Origin: CAYVUB01 sp964454675
GTDB lineage: Bacteria > Bacteroidota > Bacteroidia > Flavobacteriales > Flavobacteriaceae
Reading direction: 5' to 3'
Assembly (NCBI GenBank): GCA_964454675.1
Contig: CAYVUB010000004.1
Coordinates: 1-64,000 of the forward strand
Length of the DNA: 64,000 nt
In this document: positions 16,443 to 26,653 of the stretch, piece by piece
Numbering within the stretch: the stretch's first letter is position 1
How the letters are laid out: each line of letters starts with the position of its first letter
Made by a program: the position numbers and the translations under genes
Notes under the pieces: generated by a model
The model's database searches: none
The model's input: only the letters and a program-made list of their open reading frames with translations
Told to the model about the DNA's origin: nothing

Positions 16443-19400
16443 ATGTCATCAAACAAGAAATACTGGAAAAGTGTTGAGGAGCTTAACGAAAACAGCTCTA
16501 TTGTTGAGGCGCTTAAACAAAACGAATTTGTTGAAGAAATTCCTACAGATGAATTCTTAGGGAATAAAACCATGTTGGAAACTTCTACAACAACACGTCG
16601 TGATTTCTTAAAATATGTTGGTTTCAGTACCGCAGCGGCATCACTTGCAGCCTGTGAAGGTCCGGTAATTAAATCCATTCCTTATGTAGTACAACCGGAA
16701 GAAATCATTCCCGGAGTTGCCAATTTTTACGCAACCACCATAGCAGACGGTTTTGATTTTGCCAGTATTCTGGTAAAAACCCGTGAAGGCCGTCCAATTA
16801 AAATTGAAAATAACAATTTGGCTTCTACCCACGGTAGTGCCAATGCCAGAGTACACGCTTCAGTTTTAGGATTGTATGACAGTTTGAGAGTTAAAGGCCC
16901 AATGAAAGACGGTAAATCTATTTCCTGGGCAACTTTTGATTCTGAAACCAATCAAAAATTAACAGATATTAAAAATGCAGGCAAAGAAATTGTATTGTTT
17001 ACACAAACATACTCAAGCCCGTCAACAAGCAGGTTGATAGCATTATTTAAAGAAAAATACGGCAATGTACGTCACGTTGCTTATGATGCCGTTTCAGAAT
17101 CTGCGGCGTTGGATGCATTCCATGCAAAATATGGCGAAAGAGCGTTGGTAAACTACGATTTTTCTAAAGCTGCAACCATCGTATCCATAGGAGCCGATTT
17201 TCTTGGCGACTGGCAAGGTGGTGGTTTTGATTCGGGATATGCACAAGGACGTATTCCAAAAGACGGAAAAATGTCACGCCATATTCAGTTTGAATCAAAC
17301 ATGTCATTATCGGGAGCCAATGCCGATAAACGTGTGCCATTAAAACCAAGCGAGCAAAAATTAGCCTTAGCAAAATTATACAGCTACATTACCGGCGGTT
17401 CTGTATCCGGAACACTTTCTGACAAATTGGAAAGCGAAGTGCAAAAAGCAGCTTCCGAACTTAAAAAGGCAGGAAGTAACGGCGTGGTAGTTACAGGAAT
17501 AAATGATGTAAATGCACAAACCGTAGCTTTAGAAATCAATGCTTACTTAAACAGTAAAGCGTTTGATGCAAAAACACCTGTAAAAACCAGACAAGGAGAC
17601 GATAACGCCGTTGCTGCTTTGGTAGCAGATATGAAAGCAGGTAAGATAGGCGCAATCATTATGAGCGGAGTCAATCCGCTATATACTTTGCCAAATGCAT
17701 CAGACTTTGCCGAAGGTTTAAAACAAACAGACTTATCAATTGCTTTTTCATTAAAAGCAGATGAAACAGCATCAAAAACACACTATATTGCTGCAGCACC
17801 TCACTATCTGGAATCTTGGGGCGATGTAGAATTCAAAAAAGGACATTTTGCATTAATGCAGCCCACCATACGTCCTTTGTTTGATACCAGACAATTTCAG
17901 GAAGCCTTATTAAAATGGTCGGGCAGTGAGCAAACCTATCTTGATTATATTAAAGAAACGTGGAATTCAAGTGTATTGAATGGTGGTTCATTCAACCAAG
18001 CATTGCACGATGGTGTGTTTACTTCGGGTGGAACTACTGCAACTGTAGAAACATCAGAAGCTGCTCCAGAAACCGCACCGGTTGCTTCCGGTGGTGATGC
18101 CGCAAGAGCGTTAGCAGGTTCATCAGCTTCTGAAGGATTAGAATTAACATTATATTCCAAAACCGGCATGGGTGACGGTCAACAGGCTAATAACCCTTGG
18201 TTACAGGAATTCCCGGATCCTATTACCAGAGTATCATGGGATAATTACTTAACGGTTTCTGCGGCAGATGCGAAATCGTTAGGATTGAAAAATTATCACG
18301 TTGCAAACGGCGGTTTAAACGGCAGCTATGCCGATGTGACCGCAAATGGTGTAACCGTTAAAAATGTTCCGGTTATCATACAGCCGGGTCAGGCAAAAGG
18401 TTCGGTAGGATTGTCATTTGGTTATGGTCGTTCTGCCGGATTAAAAGATGAAATGAAAACCGGTGTTAATGCATACCCGTTATATCAAAACTTTAACACA
18501 GTACAGCCTGTAAGTGTCAAAGCAGCAGCAGGCGATCACGAATTTGCTTCTGTACAGCTGCATAACACTTTGATGGGTCGCGGCGATATTGTAAGAGAAA
18601 CAACCTTAGAAATATTCAACACAAAAGATAAAAACCATTGGAATCCTGTTCCGGTAGTATCATTTAACCATATTGAAACACCGGTAACTTCACCGGATGT
18701 TGATATTTGGGATTCTTTTGACCGTTCAATAGGACATCATTTTAACTTATCAATAGACCTTAATGCCTGTACAGGATGTGGGGCGTGTGTAATAGCTTGT
18801 CACGCTGAAAACAATGTACCGGTAGTAGGTAAAGCCGAAGTAAGAAAAAGCAGGGATATGCACTGGTTGCGTATTGACAGGTATTATTCTTCTGAAGATA
18901 CTTTTGAAGGCGACAACACCAAAAAGAATGAATTTTCAGGATTATGGGGTGATAAAGGTTCATTAGGTGGATTTGGCGAGATGGAACATCCTGCCGATAA
19001 TCCGCAAGTGGCATTCCAGCCTGTAATGTGCCAGCACTGTAACCACGCACCATGTGAAACCGTTTGTCCTGTTGCGGCAACATCACACGGTCGTCAGGGT
19101 CAAAACCACATGGCATACAACCGTTGTGTAGGCACACGTTACTGCGCAAACAACTGTCCGTATAAAGTACGTCGTTTTAACTGGTTCCTGTATAACAATA
19201 ATGACGAGTTTGATTACTTTATGAATGATGATTTGGGTCGTATGGTATTAAATCCTGATGTGACCGTAAGATCCCGTGGTGTGATGGAAAAATGTTCATT
19301 CTGTATCCAGTCAACACAGGCAGTAATACTAAAAGCTAAAAGAGAAGGAAGACCTGTTGCCAAAGGCGAATTTAATGATGCCTGTGCGTGTTCGGCAGCT

Positions 19401-19559
19401 TGCAGCAGTGGAGCGATGCGTTTTGGGGATGTTAATGAAGAAGGCAGCATCATTTCAGAACTGGTAAAAGATGACAGATCATACCATTTATTGGAACACG
19501 TAGGAGTAAAACCTAATGTTGTATATCAAACCAAAGTTAGAAATACAGCAGAAGCATAA
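16443..19559 (+). CDS. actB: Alternative complex III iron-sulfur subunit ActB
   Basis: A 1038-residue fusion of a molybdopterin-oxidoreductase-like region and a ferredoxin-like region. A twin-arginine motif TRRDFLK (Arg52-53) precedes a hydrophobic stretch ending at Cys71, so the protein is exported by Tat. The C-terminal part holds four cluster-type cysteine groups: CTGCGACVIACH (near 776), CQHCNHAPCETVCP (near 862), CVGTRYCANNCP (near 895), and CSFC with CACSAAC (near 947-985). Established knowledge of the family says the molybdenum cofactor is absent from this subunit. Confidence 0.95.
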   Translation: MSSNKKYWKSVEELNENSSIVEALKQNEFVEEIPTDEFLGNKTMLETSTTTRRDFLKYVGFSTAAASLAACEGPVIKSIPYVVQPEEIIPGVANFYATTIADGFDFASILVKTREGRPIKIENNNLASTHGSANARVHASVLGLYDSLRVKGPMKDGKSISWATFDSETNQKLTDIKNAGKEIVLFTQTYSSPSTSRLIALFKEKYGNVRHVAYDAVSESAALDAFHAKYGERALVNYDFSKAATIVSIGADFLGDWQGGGFDSGYAQGRIPKDGKMSRHIQFESNMSLSGANADKRVPLKPSEQKLALAKLYSYITGGSVSGTLSDKLESEVQKAASELKKAGSNGVVVTGINDVNAQTVALEINAYLNSKAFDAKTPVKTRQGDDNAVAALVADMKAGKIGAIIMSGVNPLYTLPNASDFAEGLKQTDLSIAFSLKADETASKTHYIAAAPHYLESWGDVEFKKGHFALMQPTIRPLFDTRQFQEALLKWSGSEQTYLDYIKETWNSSVLNGGSFNQALHDGVFTSGGTTATVETSEAAPETAPVASGGDAARALAGSSASEGLELTLYSKTGMGDGQQANNPWLQEFPDPITRVSWDNYLTVSAADAKSLGLKNYHVANGGLNGSYADVTANGVTVKNVPVIIQPGQAKGSVGLSFGYGRSAGLKDEMKTGVNAYPLYQNFNTVQPVSVKAAAGDHEFASVQLHNTLMGRGDIVRETTLEIFNTKDKNHWNPVPVVSFNHIETPVTSPDVDIWDSFDRSIGHHFNLSIDLNACTGCGACVIACHAENNVPVVGKAEVRKSRDMHWLRIDRYYSSEDTFEGDNTKKNEFSGLWGDKGSLGGFGEMEHPADNPQVAFQPVMCQHCNHAPCETVCPVAATSHGRQGQNHMAYNRCVGTRYCANNCPYKVRRFNWFLYNNNDEFDYFMNDDLGRMVLNPDVTVRSRGVMEKCSFCIQSTQAVILKAKREGRPVAKGEFNDACACSAACSSGAMRFGDVNEEGSIISELVKDDRSYHLLEHVGVKPNVVYQTKVRNTAEA

Positions 19560-19590
19560 TATAAATTAAGAACTAATTATAAAGTAAATT

Positions 19591-21048
19591 ATGGCGTCTC
19601 ATTACGAAGCACCTATTAGAAGACCTTTGGTAACCGGCGAAAAATCATACCACGATGTGAGTATCGATGTAGCAAGACCGGTAGAAGGCAAAGCCAATAA
19701 AGCATGGTGGATAGTATTTTCCATTTCACTGGCAGCATTTCTTTGGGGAATAGGATGTATCATTTATACCATATCAACAGGAATTGGAGTTTGGGGTCTT
19801 AACAAAACCGTAGGCTGGGCTTGGGATATTACCAACTTCGTTTGGTGGGTTGGTATTGGTCACGCAGGAACATTGATTTCGGCGGTATTATTACTATTCC
19901 GTCAAAAATGGCGTATGGCTATCAACCGTTCTGCGGAAGCGATGACCATATTTTCGGTAGTTCAGGCAGGTTTATTCCCAATTATTCACATGGGTCGCCC
20001 ATGGTTAGGCTATTGGGTATTGCCAATCCCGAATCAATTCGGGTCATTATGGGTCAACTTCAACTCACCGTTACTTTGGGACGTATTTGCAATTTCAACG
20101 TATTTATCAGTATCATTGGTATTCTGGTGGACAGGTTTATTACCCGATTTTGCGATGATTCGCGACAGAGCCGTCAGACCTTTTCAAAAGAAAATATATT
20201 CACTGTTAAGTTTCGGCTGGTCAGGCCGTGCAAAAGACTGGCAGCGTTTTGAAGAAGTATCCTTGGTACTTGCCGGTTTGGCAACGCCACTCGTACTTTC
20301 GGTGCATACTATTGTATCGTTTGACTTTGCGACATCGGTAATTCCGGGTTGGCATACCACCATTTTCCCGCCGTACTTTGTTGCGGGTGCAATTTTCTCA
20401 GGATTCGCCATGGTTAATACGCTTCTTATCATTATGAGAAAAGTGTGCAGCCTTGAAAATTATATTACAGTTCAACATATAGAATTGATGAATATCGTCA
20501 TCATGATTACGGGTTCAATTGTAGGTGTTGCTTATATAACCGAGTTATTTATCGCATGGTATTCGGGAGTAGAATATGAACAATATGCATTTTTGAACAG
20601 AGCAACCGGACCTTATGCCTGGGCCTACTGGATGATGATGTCTTGTAACGTGTTTTCACCTCAGTTTATGTGGTTTAAGAGATTAAGAACAAGTATTATG
20701 TTCTCGTTCTTTATCTCGATTGTGGTAAACGTTGGAATGTGGTTTGAGCGTTTCGTAATTATCGTTACCTCGTTACACAGAGATTACCTGCCATCATCAT
20801 GGACAATGTTCTCGCCAACATTTGTTGATATCGGAATTTTTATAGGAACTATCGGGTTTTTCTTCGTACTATTCTTATTATATGCAAGAACATTCCCTGT
20901 AATAGCACAAGCCGAGGTAAAAACCATTTTAAAATCATCGGGAGAACGTTATAAGAATATCAGAGAGCGCGGCGAAAGTTTAGTAGGAACAGGTGCCGAT
21001 GCAAGAACTTCCGGTAAAAAAGATACTAATTCAAACACACAAGCGTAA
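19591..21048 (+). CDS. actC: Alternative complex III NrfD-like membrane subunit ActC
   Basis: A 485-residue polytopic membrane protein of the NrfD/PsrC type, thought to form the quinol-binding site and possibly the proton path of alternative complex III. Many hydrophobic helices with conserved segments such as WWVGIGHAGTLISAVLLLF and FPIIHMGRPW are visible. Length is typical. It is followed one base later by actD. Confidence 0.94.
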   Translation: MASHYEAPIRRPLVTGEKSYHDVSIDVARPVEGKANKAWWIVFSISLAAFLWGIGCIIYTISTGIGVWGLNKTVGWAWDITNFVWWVGIGHAGTLISAVLLLFRQKWRMAINRSAEAMTIFSVVQAGLFPIIHMGRPWLGYWVLPIPNQFGSLWVNFNSPLLWDVFAISTYLSVSLVFWWTGLLPDFAMIRDRAVRPFQKKIYSLLSFGWSGRAKDWQRFEEVSLVLAGLATPLVLSVHTIVSFDFATSVIPGWHTTIFPPYFVAGAIFSGFAMVNTLLIIMRKVCSLENYITVQHIELMNIVIMITGSIVGVAYITELFIAWYSGVEYEQYAFLNRATGPYAWAYWMMMSCNVFSPQFMWFKRLRTSIMFSFFISIVVNVGMWFERFVIIVTSLHRDYLPSSWTMFSPTFVDIGIFIGTIGFFFVLFLLYARTFPVIAQAEVKTILKSSGERYKNIRERGESLVGTGADARTSGKKDTNSNTQA

Positions 21049-21049
21049 T

Positions 21050-21583
21050 ATGGAAGCACCTTCAAAAGTTATTCACGCTATATATACAGATGATGATGTA
21101 CTAATGTCTGCCGTTAAGAAAGTAAGAGCAGAGCGTCATCATATTGAAGAAATATATACACCTTTTCCGGTTCACGGATTAGACAAAGCCATGGGACTGG
21201 CTCCAACACGTATTGCTATTGCATCATTTATATATGGTTGTATAGGCTTGACAGTGGCTATTGTGATGATGAATTTTATCATGATTAAAGACTGGCCTCA
21301 AGACATTGGCGGTAAACCAAGTTTTAGCTACCTTGAAAACATGCCGGCATTTGTTCCCGTAATGTTTGAGATGACTGTGTTTTTTGCAGCGCATTTAATG
21401 GTCATCACATTTTATTTAAGAAGCAGAATGTGGCCGTTTAAAAAAGCCGAAAATCCTGATAAAAGAACAACCGATGATCACTTTTTGATGGAAATTGCCA
21501 TTAGCGATAACGAAAATGAATTGACTGAGCTGTTACAATCAACAGGAGCAGTTGAAATAAATATAATTGATAAAGCGCATTAA
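21050..21583 (+). CDS. actD: Alternative complex III subunit ActD (DUF3341)
   Basis: A 177-residue membrane protein with two helices (about 50-73 and 100-120) and a cytoplasmic N-terminus containing YTPFPVHGLDKAMGL, the recognisable part of the family. I use the ATG at 21050 (MEAPSKVIHAIY), directly after the actC stop. A longer frame from 20993 overlaps actC and is not family-like. Structural subunit of the complex. Confidence 0.93.
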   Translation: MEAPSKVIHAIYTDDDVLMSAVKKVRAERHHIEEIYTPFPVHGLDKAMGLAPTRIAIASFIYGCIGLTVAIVMMNFIMIKDWPQDIGGKPSFSYLENMPAFVPVMFEMTVFFAAHLMVITFYLRSRMWPFKKAENPDKRTTDDHFLMEIAISDNENELTELLQSTGAVEINIIDKAH

Positions 21584-21588
21584 TAAAG

Positions 21589-22146
21589 ATGAAGAGCTCA
21601 ATTAAAATAACCGCATTGATGGGAATCCTTATCTCGTTTGCTTCATGCAAAAAAGATACAAGACCCAACTATCAATTTATGCCGAATATGTACGAGTCTG
21701 TAGCTTATGAAACTTATTCAGAGTCAAGTGCTTTTAACAATGGCGTAGAAGCACAACTGCCTGTAGATGGCACCATACCAAGAGGATTTACACCTTTTGA
21801 ATTTGAAAACACCAATGACGATTTTGAACGTGCAAAAGCAACCTTAAAAAATCCTTTGGATTCAACTCAAATTGATTTAGTAAGGGCAAAAATATCGTAT
21901 GACATCTATTGTGGTGTTTGCCACGGGACAAAAGGTGACGGTCAAGGCAATTTGGTAAAACGCGAAAAAATACTTGGTATTCCAAGTTATTCTGATGAAG
22001 GAAGAGCTATTACCGAAGGCGGTGTATATCACACCATTTATTACGGTAAAAACACGATGGGTTCTTACGCCAACCAGCTTAATGAAGAACAACGCTGGCA
22101 GGTGGTTGCTTATGTAATGCAACTTAAAGCAGATTTAGAAAAATAA
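21589..22146 (+). CDS. actE: Alternative complex III monoheme cytochrome c lipoprotein ActE
   Basis: A 185-residue lipoprotein cytochrome c: lipobox ending at Cys20 (ISFASC), heme motif CGVCH at 108-112 and a likely Met ligand in NTMGSYANQL. It is the periplasmic, lipid-anchored heme protein of alternative complex III and should pass electrons on toward the oxidase encoded two genes later. It starts 5 bp after actD. Confidence 0.94.
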   Translation: MKSSIKITALMGILISFASCKKDTRPNYQFMPNMYESVAYETYSESSAFNNGVEAQLPVDGTIPRGFTPFEFENTNDDFERAKATLKNPLDSTQIDLVRAKISYDIYCGVCHGTKGDGQGNLVKREKILGIPSYSDEGRAITEGGVYHTIYYGKNTMGSYANQLNEEQRWQVVAYVMQLKADLEK

Positions 22147-22170
22147 GACAGATAAGATTATATAAACGAT

Positions 22171-23502
22171 ATGTACACAGTTTCAAATAGATTAAGAATA
22201 GTTTCCGTCGCGTTAGTCATTATCGGGTTAATAGGTGTTGGCTATGGTTTTATGACCTCTCATAAATCGTTGGATGAAGTGAAGATAATGCTTGCCGAAG
22301 AAGCTTCTCATCATGGCGGCGGTCATGAAGTTGCACATGCAGCAGATTCACATGCCGATAACGACCATGCAGGCGCCGAAGCACATCATGGCGACGAGCA
22401 CGCAGAACACGTGAAACATCAAATTGAAAACCGCCCGTGGGCAGCCCTTTACGTTGCGGCATTTTTCTTTATGATGATTGCCTTGGGTGTTTTAGCATTT
22501 TACGCCATTCAGTTTGCAGCACAGGCAGGTTGGTCGCCGGTATTGTTCAGAGTGATGGAAGCCATCACGGCTTATGTGTTACCCGGCGCATTAATTGTAT
22601 TGGCTATTGCAGTGGCTTCGGGTACTATCGGGCATTACAACTTATTTATCTGGATGGATCCTGAGGTTGTGGCACATGACAAATTAATTCAAAATAAATC
22701 AGGGTTTTTAAATCTTACAGGATTTATCATCCGTGGTTTGATATTTATTGCAGGCTGGAGTTTATACCGTCATTTTGCACGTAAGTTCTCATTAGCACAA
22801 GATAACGCTTCAGATAATAAAAACTTTAAAAAATCATTCCGTATCGCGGCAGCATTCTTAGTATTTTATATCTATACCGAATCTATGATGTCCTGGGACT
22901 GGATTATGAGTGTTGACCCACACTGGTTCAGTACTTTATTCGGGTGGTATGTGTTTGCAAGTATGTTTGTGAGCGGTATTACGGTTATTGCATTGATGAC
23001 TATCTATTTAAAATCAAAAGGACATCTGGAATTTGTTAACAACAGCCACTTACACGATTTGGCAAAATTCATGTTTGGTATCAGTATTTTCTGGACCTAT
23101 TTATGGTTTTCACAGTTTATGCTTATCTGGTATTCAAATATTCCGGAAGAGGTTACATACTTTATAACACGTATTAATGATTATAAACTGCCGTTCTTCG
23201 GAATGCTGGCTTTAAACTTCATATTCCCGTTATTATTATTGATGAACAGTGATTATAAACGTATTCCATGGTTTGTGGTGATGGCCGGTATCGTGATTTT
23301 ATTCGGACATTACATAGATATTTTCAATATGATTATGCCTGCAACCGTTGGCGACAGATGGTATATTGGAATCCCTGAAATAAGTTCGATATTATTATTT
23401 GCCGGGCTGTTTTTATTCATCGTGTTTACAGCATTATCAAAAGCACCTTTATTGGCAAAAGGAAATCCATATATCAAAGAAAGTGAGCATTTCCATTATT
23501 AA
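22171..23502 (+). CDS. actF: Alternative complex III NrfD-like membrane subunit ActF
   Basis: A 443-residue polytopic membrane protein related to ActC. After a first helix (about 8-28) comes a His/Asp/Ala-rich loop (about 42-82) typical of this subunit in Bacteroidota, then about nine further helices. Segments such as YTESMMSWDWIMSVDPHWFSTLFGW are characteristic of the family. It lies between actE and coxB in an unbroken operon. Confidence 0.94.
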   Translation: MYTVSNRLRIVSVALVIIGLIGVGYGFMTSHKSLDEVKIMLAEEASHHGGGHEVAHAADSHADNDHAGAEAHHGDEHAEHVKHQIENRPWAALYVAAFFFMMIALGVLAFYAIQFAAQAGWSPVLFRVMEAITAYVLPGALIVLAIAVASGTIGHYNLFIWMDPEVVAHDKLIQNKSGFLNLTGFIIRGLIFIAGWSLYRHFARKFSLAQDNASDNKNFKKSFRIAAAFLVFYIYTESMMSWDWIMSVDPHWFSTLFGWYVFASMFVSGITVIALMTIYLKSKGHLEFVNNSHLHDLAKFMFGISIFWTYLWFSQFMLIWYSNIPEEVTYFITRINDYKLPFFGMLALNFIFPLLLLMNSDYKRIPWFVVMAGIVILFGHYIDIFNMIMPATVGDRWYIGIPEISSILLFAGLFLFIVFTALSKAPLLAKGNPYIKESEHFHY

Positions 23503-23530
23503 TAACATTAAATAACCAAGAGAAACGACA

Positions 23531-24613
23531 ATGACTGCTTTATTAACAATTTTAATAGTATTTTTTGTAGCTGTTGCTATTTGGCAATTGGTAAAAATAT
23601 TCGATTTGACCCAAATACGTCAGAGTGCTGCATCCAGTGGTGTCGCTACAGATTATGACAACAAAATTAATGGTTATTTAATGATGGGATTTTTAATCTT
23701 CATTTATGCCATTACCATATTTTGTTTTGTAAAATATGGCGATTTACCATTAATGTCCAATTCTGCTTCGGCTCACGGCCCGGAAATAGATAACCTGATG
23801 GTTATTTCAATGATTATCATTTTCATTGTACAAACCATCACACAATATTTGCTGCACTATTTTGCTTACAAATACAGAGGTGAGCAAGGTAAAAAAGCGT
23901 TGTATTTTGCCGATAGCAATAAACTGGAAGCTATTTGGACTATTGTGCCTGTAATTGTTTTGGCTGCGTTAATCATCTATGGTTTGTTTACTTGGACAAG
24001 TATTATGAATGTTGAAGAAGATGACGACACCCTTGTTGTAGAGCTTTACGCACAACAGTTTAACTGGAAAGCCAGATATGCCGGTGCAGACGGTGTTTTG
24101 GGAGAAGCCAATGTACGTTTGATTGATATTGACAATGCCAACATTTTGGGTGTTGATGAAGCCGATCCGTATGCTCAGGATGATATTATCACTTCAGAAT
24201 TGCATTTACCGGTAGGAAAGCCGGTATTATTTAAAATGCGTTCGCAAGATGTATTGCACTCAGCCTATATGCCGCATTTCAGAGCCCAGATGAACTGCGT
24301 TCCGGGAATGATTACCCAGTTTGGTTTTACACCAACGGTTACCACCAAAGACATGAGAGAAACCCCCGAAATGATTGAAAAAGTACAGCGTATCAATAAA
24401 ATAAGAACAGAGAAAAGCAAAGAACTGGTTGCTGCCGGCAGCGAATCTTTAGATCGTTATGAGTTTGATTATTTGCTGATATGCAACAAAATTTGCGGAA
24501 AATCGCATTACAATATGCAAATGAAAATTATTGTGGAAACACAAGAAGAATACGATGCGTGGATTAAAGAGCAAAAACTGTTTAAAGACTCTTTAACCAA
24601 CAGTAACCAATAA
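23531..24613 (+). CDS. coxB: Cytochrome c oxidase subunit II
   Basis: A 360-residue CuA subunit that takes electrons from cytochrome c. Membrane helices occupy about 1-22, 50-72, 92-113 and 138-158; the last two are the usual subunit II pair. The cupredoxin domain carries the CuA ligands in CNKICGKSHYNM (Cys, Cys, His, Met) plus an upstream His in DVLHSAYMPHF. The Glu usual between the two cysteines is replaced by Lys. It bridges the act genes and coxA. Confidence 0.95.
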   Translation: MTALLTILIVFFVAVAIWQLVKIFDLTQIRQSAASSGVATDYDNKINGYLMMGFLIFIYAITIFCFVKYGDLPLMSNSASAHGPEIDNLMVISMIIIFIVQTITQYLLHYFAYKYRGEQGKKALYFADSNKLEAIWTIVPVIVLAALIIYGLFTWTSIMNVEEDDDTLVVELYAQQFNWKARYAGADGVLGEANVRLIDIDNANILGVDEADPYAQDDIITSELHLPVGKPVLFKMRSQDVLHSAYMPHFRAQMNCVPGMITQFGFTPTVTTKDMRETPEMIEKVQRINKIRTEKSKELVAAGSESLDRYEFDYLLICNKICGKSHYNMQMKIIVETQEEYDAWIKEQKLFKDSLTNSNQ

Positions 24614-24644
24614 ATTTTAGATTCTAAAAAAGTATATACAGATT

Positions 24645-26444
24645 ATGTCAGCACACACAGATACTCACGATCACGGACACGATGACCACGGGCATCACCA
24701 CCACAAAGAAACCTTTGTGACCAAATACATATTCAGCCAGGATCACAAAATGATTGCCAAGCAGTATTTGATTACAGGTACCATCATGGGTGTGATAGGT
24801 GTATTAATGTCATTAATGTTCCGTATGCAAATTGCATGGCCGGAAGAACCTAATGTGCTTTTTGAAGCCTTATTAGGAAAATGGGCACCTGATGGTGTGA
24901 TGGATGCCGATATTTATCTGGCATTGGTAACGATACACGGTACTATCATGGTATTCTTTGTATTGACAGCCGGATTGAGCGGTACGTTTAGTAACTTATT
25001 GATTCCGTTGCAGATTGGTGCACGCGATATGGCATCAGGATTTTTGAACATGGTATCTTACTGGTTGTTCTTCCTGTCAAGCGTTATCATGGTTATCTCA
25101 TTATTTGTAGAAGCAGGACCGGCAGCAGCAGGCTGGACTATTTATCCGCCGTTAAGTGCTTTACCAATGGCACAAGGAGGTTCGGGTATGGGTATGACCT
25201 TGTGGTTAGTATCAATGGCTATTTTTATCGCTTCATCACTATTAGGGTCGTTAAACTATATCGTTACGGTTATTAACCTTCGTACCAAAGGCATGTCGAT
25301 GACCAGATTGCCATTAACTATCTGGGCGTTTTTTATCACAGCCGTTATCGGGGTAATTTCGTTCCCGGTATTATTATCGGCAGCGTTATTATTAATCATG
25401 GACAGAAGTTTTGGCACCTCATTCTTCTTATCAGATATATTTATCCAAGGCGAAGTATTACACTACCAAGGCGGTTCGCCGGTGTTGTTTGAGCATTTAT
25501 TCTGGTTCTTAGGCCATCCGGAAGTATATATCGTTATTCTTCCTGCAATGGGATTAGTATCAGAAATTATGGCTTCAAACTCACGTAAACCAATTTTCGG
25601 ATACCGTGCGATGGTAACATCCATTTTAGCGATTGCGTTTTTATCAACCATCGTTTGGGGTCACCACATGTTCGTATCGGGAATGAATCCGTTCCTTGGT
25701 TCGGTATTTACGTTTACAACCTTATTAATTGCCATTCCATCGGCCGTTAAAGCCTTTAACTGGATTACGACTATCTGGAAAGGAAATATTCAAATGAATC
25801 CGGCAATGTTATTCTCTATCGGTTTTGTATCCACGTTTATTACCGGTGGTTTAACGGGTATTATTCTGGGTGACAGTGCTTTGGATATTAACGTACACGA
25901 TACCTATTTTGTGGTAGCGCACTTTCACCTGGTAATGGGTATATCGGCATTATACGGTATGTTTGCAGGTATTTACCACTGGTTCCCTAAAATGTTCGGG
26001 CGTATGCTTAATAAAAACTTAGGCTACCTGCATTTCTGGGTTACTGCCGTTTGCGCTTACGGTGTGTTTTTCCCGATGCATTTTATAGGTATGGCAGGAT
26101 TACCACGGCGTTATTATACCAACTCGGCATTCCCGCTGTTTGACGATCTGGCAGATGTTAATGTGATTATTACCATATTTGCTTTGATTGGCGGTGTGTT
26201 TCAATTGGTATATTTATACAATTTCTTCAGCAGTATTTTTTACGGTAAAAAGGCAGAGCAAAACCCATGGCGTTCAACCACGCTTGAGTGGACAGCCCCT
26301 GTAAAACATATCCACGGTAACTGGCCGGGTGCTATCCCTCATGTATATCGCTGGTCTTATGATTATAGCAAGCCGGGACATGATGATGATTTTGTACCGC
26401 AAAATGTGCCTTTAAAAGACGGCGAAGAAGAGCTGCATCATTAA
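24645..26444 (+). CDS. coxA: Cytochrome c oxidase subunit I
   Basis: A 599-residue heme-copper oxidase catalytic subunit that reduces oxygen to water and pumps protons. Visible ligands are the low-spin heme His in VTIHGTIMVFF, the CuB/cross-link group HPEVY near 290, HH in WGHHMFVSG, and the high-spin and low-spin heme histidines in VVAHFHLVMG. The N-terminus is an unusual His/Asp stretch (residues 2-23). Length is typical of type A oxidases. No subunit III gene follows within the window. Confidence 0.96.
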   Translation: MSAHTDTHDHGHDDHGHHHHKETFVTKYIFSQDHKMIAKQYLITGTIMGVIGVLMSLMFRMQIAWPEEPNVLFEALLGKWAPDGVMDADIYLALVTIHGTIMVFFVLTAGLSGTFSNLLIPLQIGARDMASGFLNMVSYWLFFLSSVIMVISLFVEAGPAAAGWTIYPPLSALPMAQGGSGMGMTLWLVSMAIFIASSLLGSLNYIVTVINLRTKGMSMTRLPLTIWAFFITAVIGVISFPVLLSAALLLIMDRSFGTSFFLSDIFIQGEVLHYQGGSPVLFEHLFWFLGHPEVYIVILPAMGLVSEIMASNSRKPIFGYRAMVTSILAIAFLSTIVWGHHMFVSGMNPFLGSVFTFTTLLIAIPSAVKAFNWITTIWKGNIQMNPAMLFSIGFVSTFITGGLTGIILGDSALDINVHDTYFVVAHFHLVMGISALYGMFAGIYHWFPKMFGRMLNKNLGYLHFWVTAVCAYGVFFPMHFIGMAGLPRRYYTNSAFPLFDDLADVNVIITIFALIGGVFQLVYLYNFFSSIFYGKKAEQNPWRSTTLEWTAPVKHIHGNWPGAIPHVYRWSYDYSKPGHDDDFVPQNVPLKDGEEELHH

Positions 26445-26496
26445 TTCTCACTAATCCCTACAGCTATTGGGAGGGAATTTCATCAATAAAATCAAT

Positions 26497-26527
26497 AAAT
26501 GCCTTTCTTGTTAAGAGAAAGGCATTT
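26497..26527 (+). terminator. Terminator of the act-cox operon
   Basis: AAATGCCTTTCT (26497-26508) pairs perfectly with AGAAAGGCATTT (26516-26527) around a 7-nt loop and is followed by a T-rich run. A degenerate TCCC...GGGA palindrome at 26455-26476 precedes it. Confidence 0.88.
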
Positions 26528-26572
26528 TGAATTTTTTGAAAATAGATTTAGTTTAAAACTACCCCGCTACCG

Positions 26573-26639
26573 CACGATTGCATCGTGTGGTTTGTAAAAT
26601 AAATTTGTAAGTTTGTTTTACGAGTCGTAATTACAAACC
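26573..26639. repeat. Palindromic sequence before the Rhs fragment
   Basis: CACGAT-TGC-ATCGTG (26573-26587) is a perfect 6-bp hairpin. It is followed by GGTTTGTA (from 26589) and its complement TACAAACC (to 26639), an outer pair enclosing an AT-rich stretch. These sit exactly where the Rhs reading frame is cut off, so they may mark the edge of the transferred segment. Confidence 0.5.
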
Positions 26640-26653
26640 TGCCTGACGGCAGT

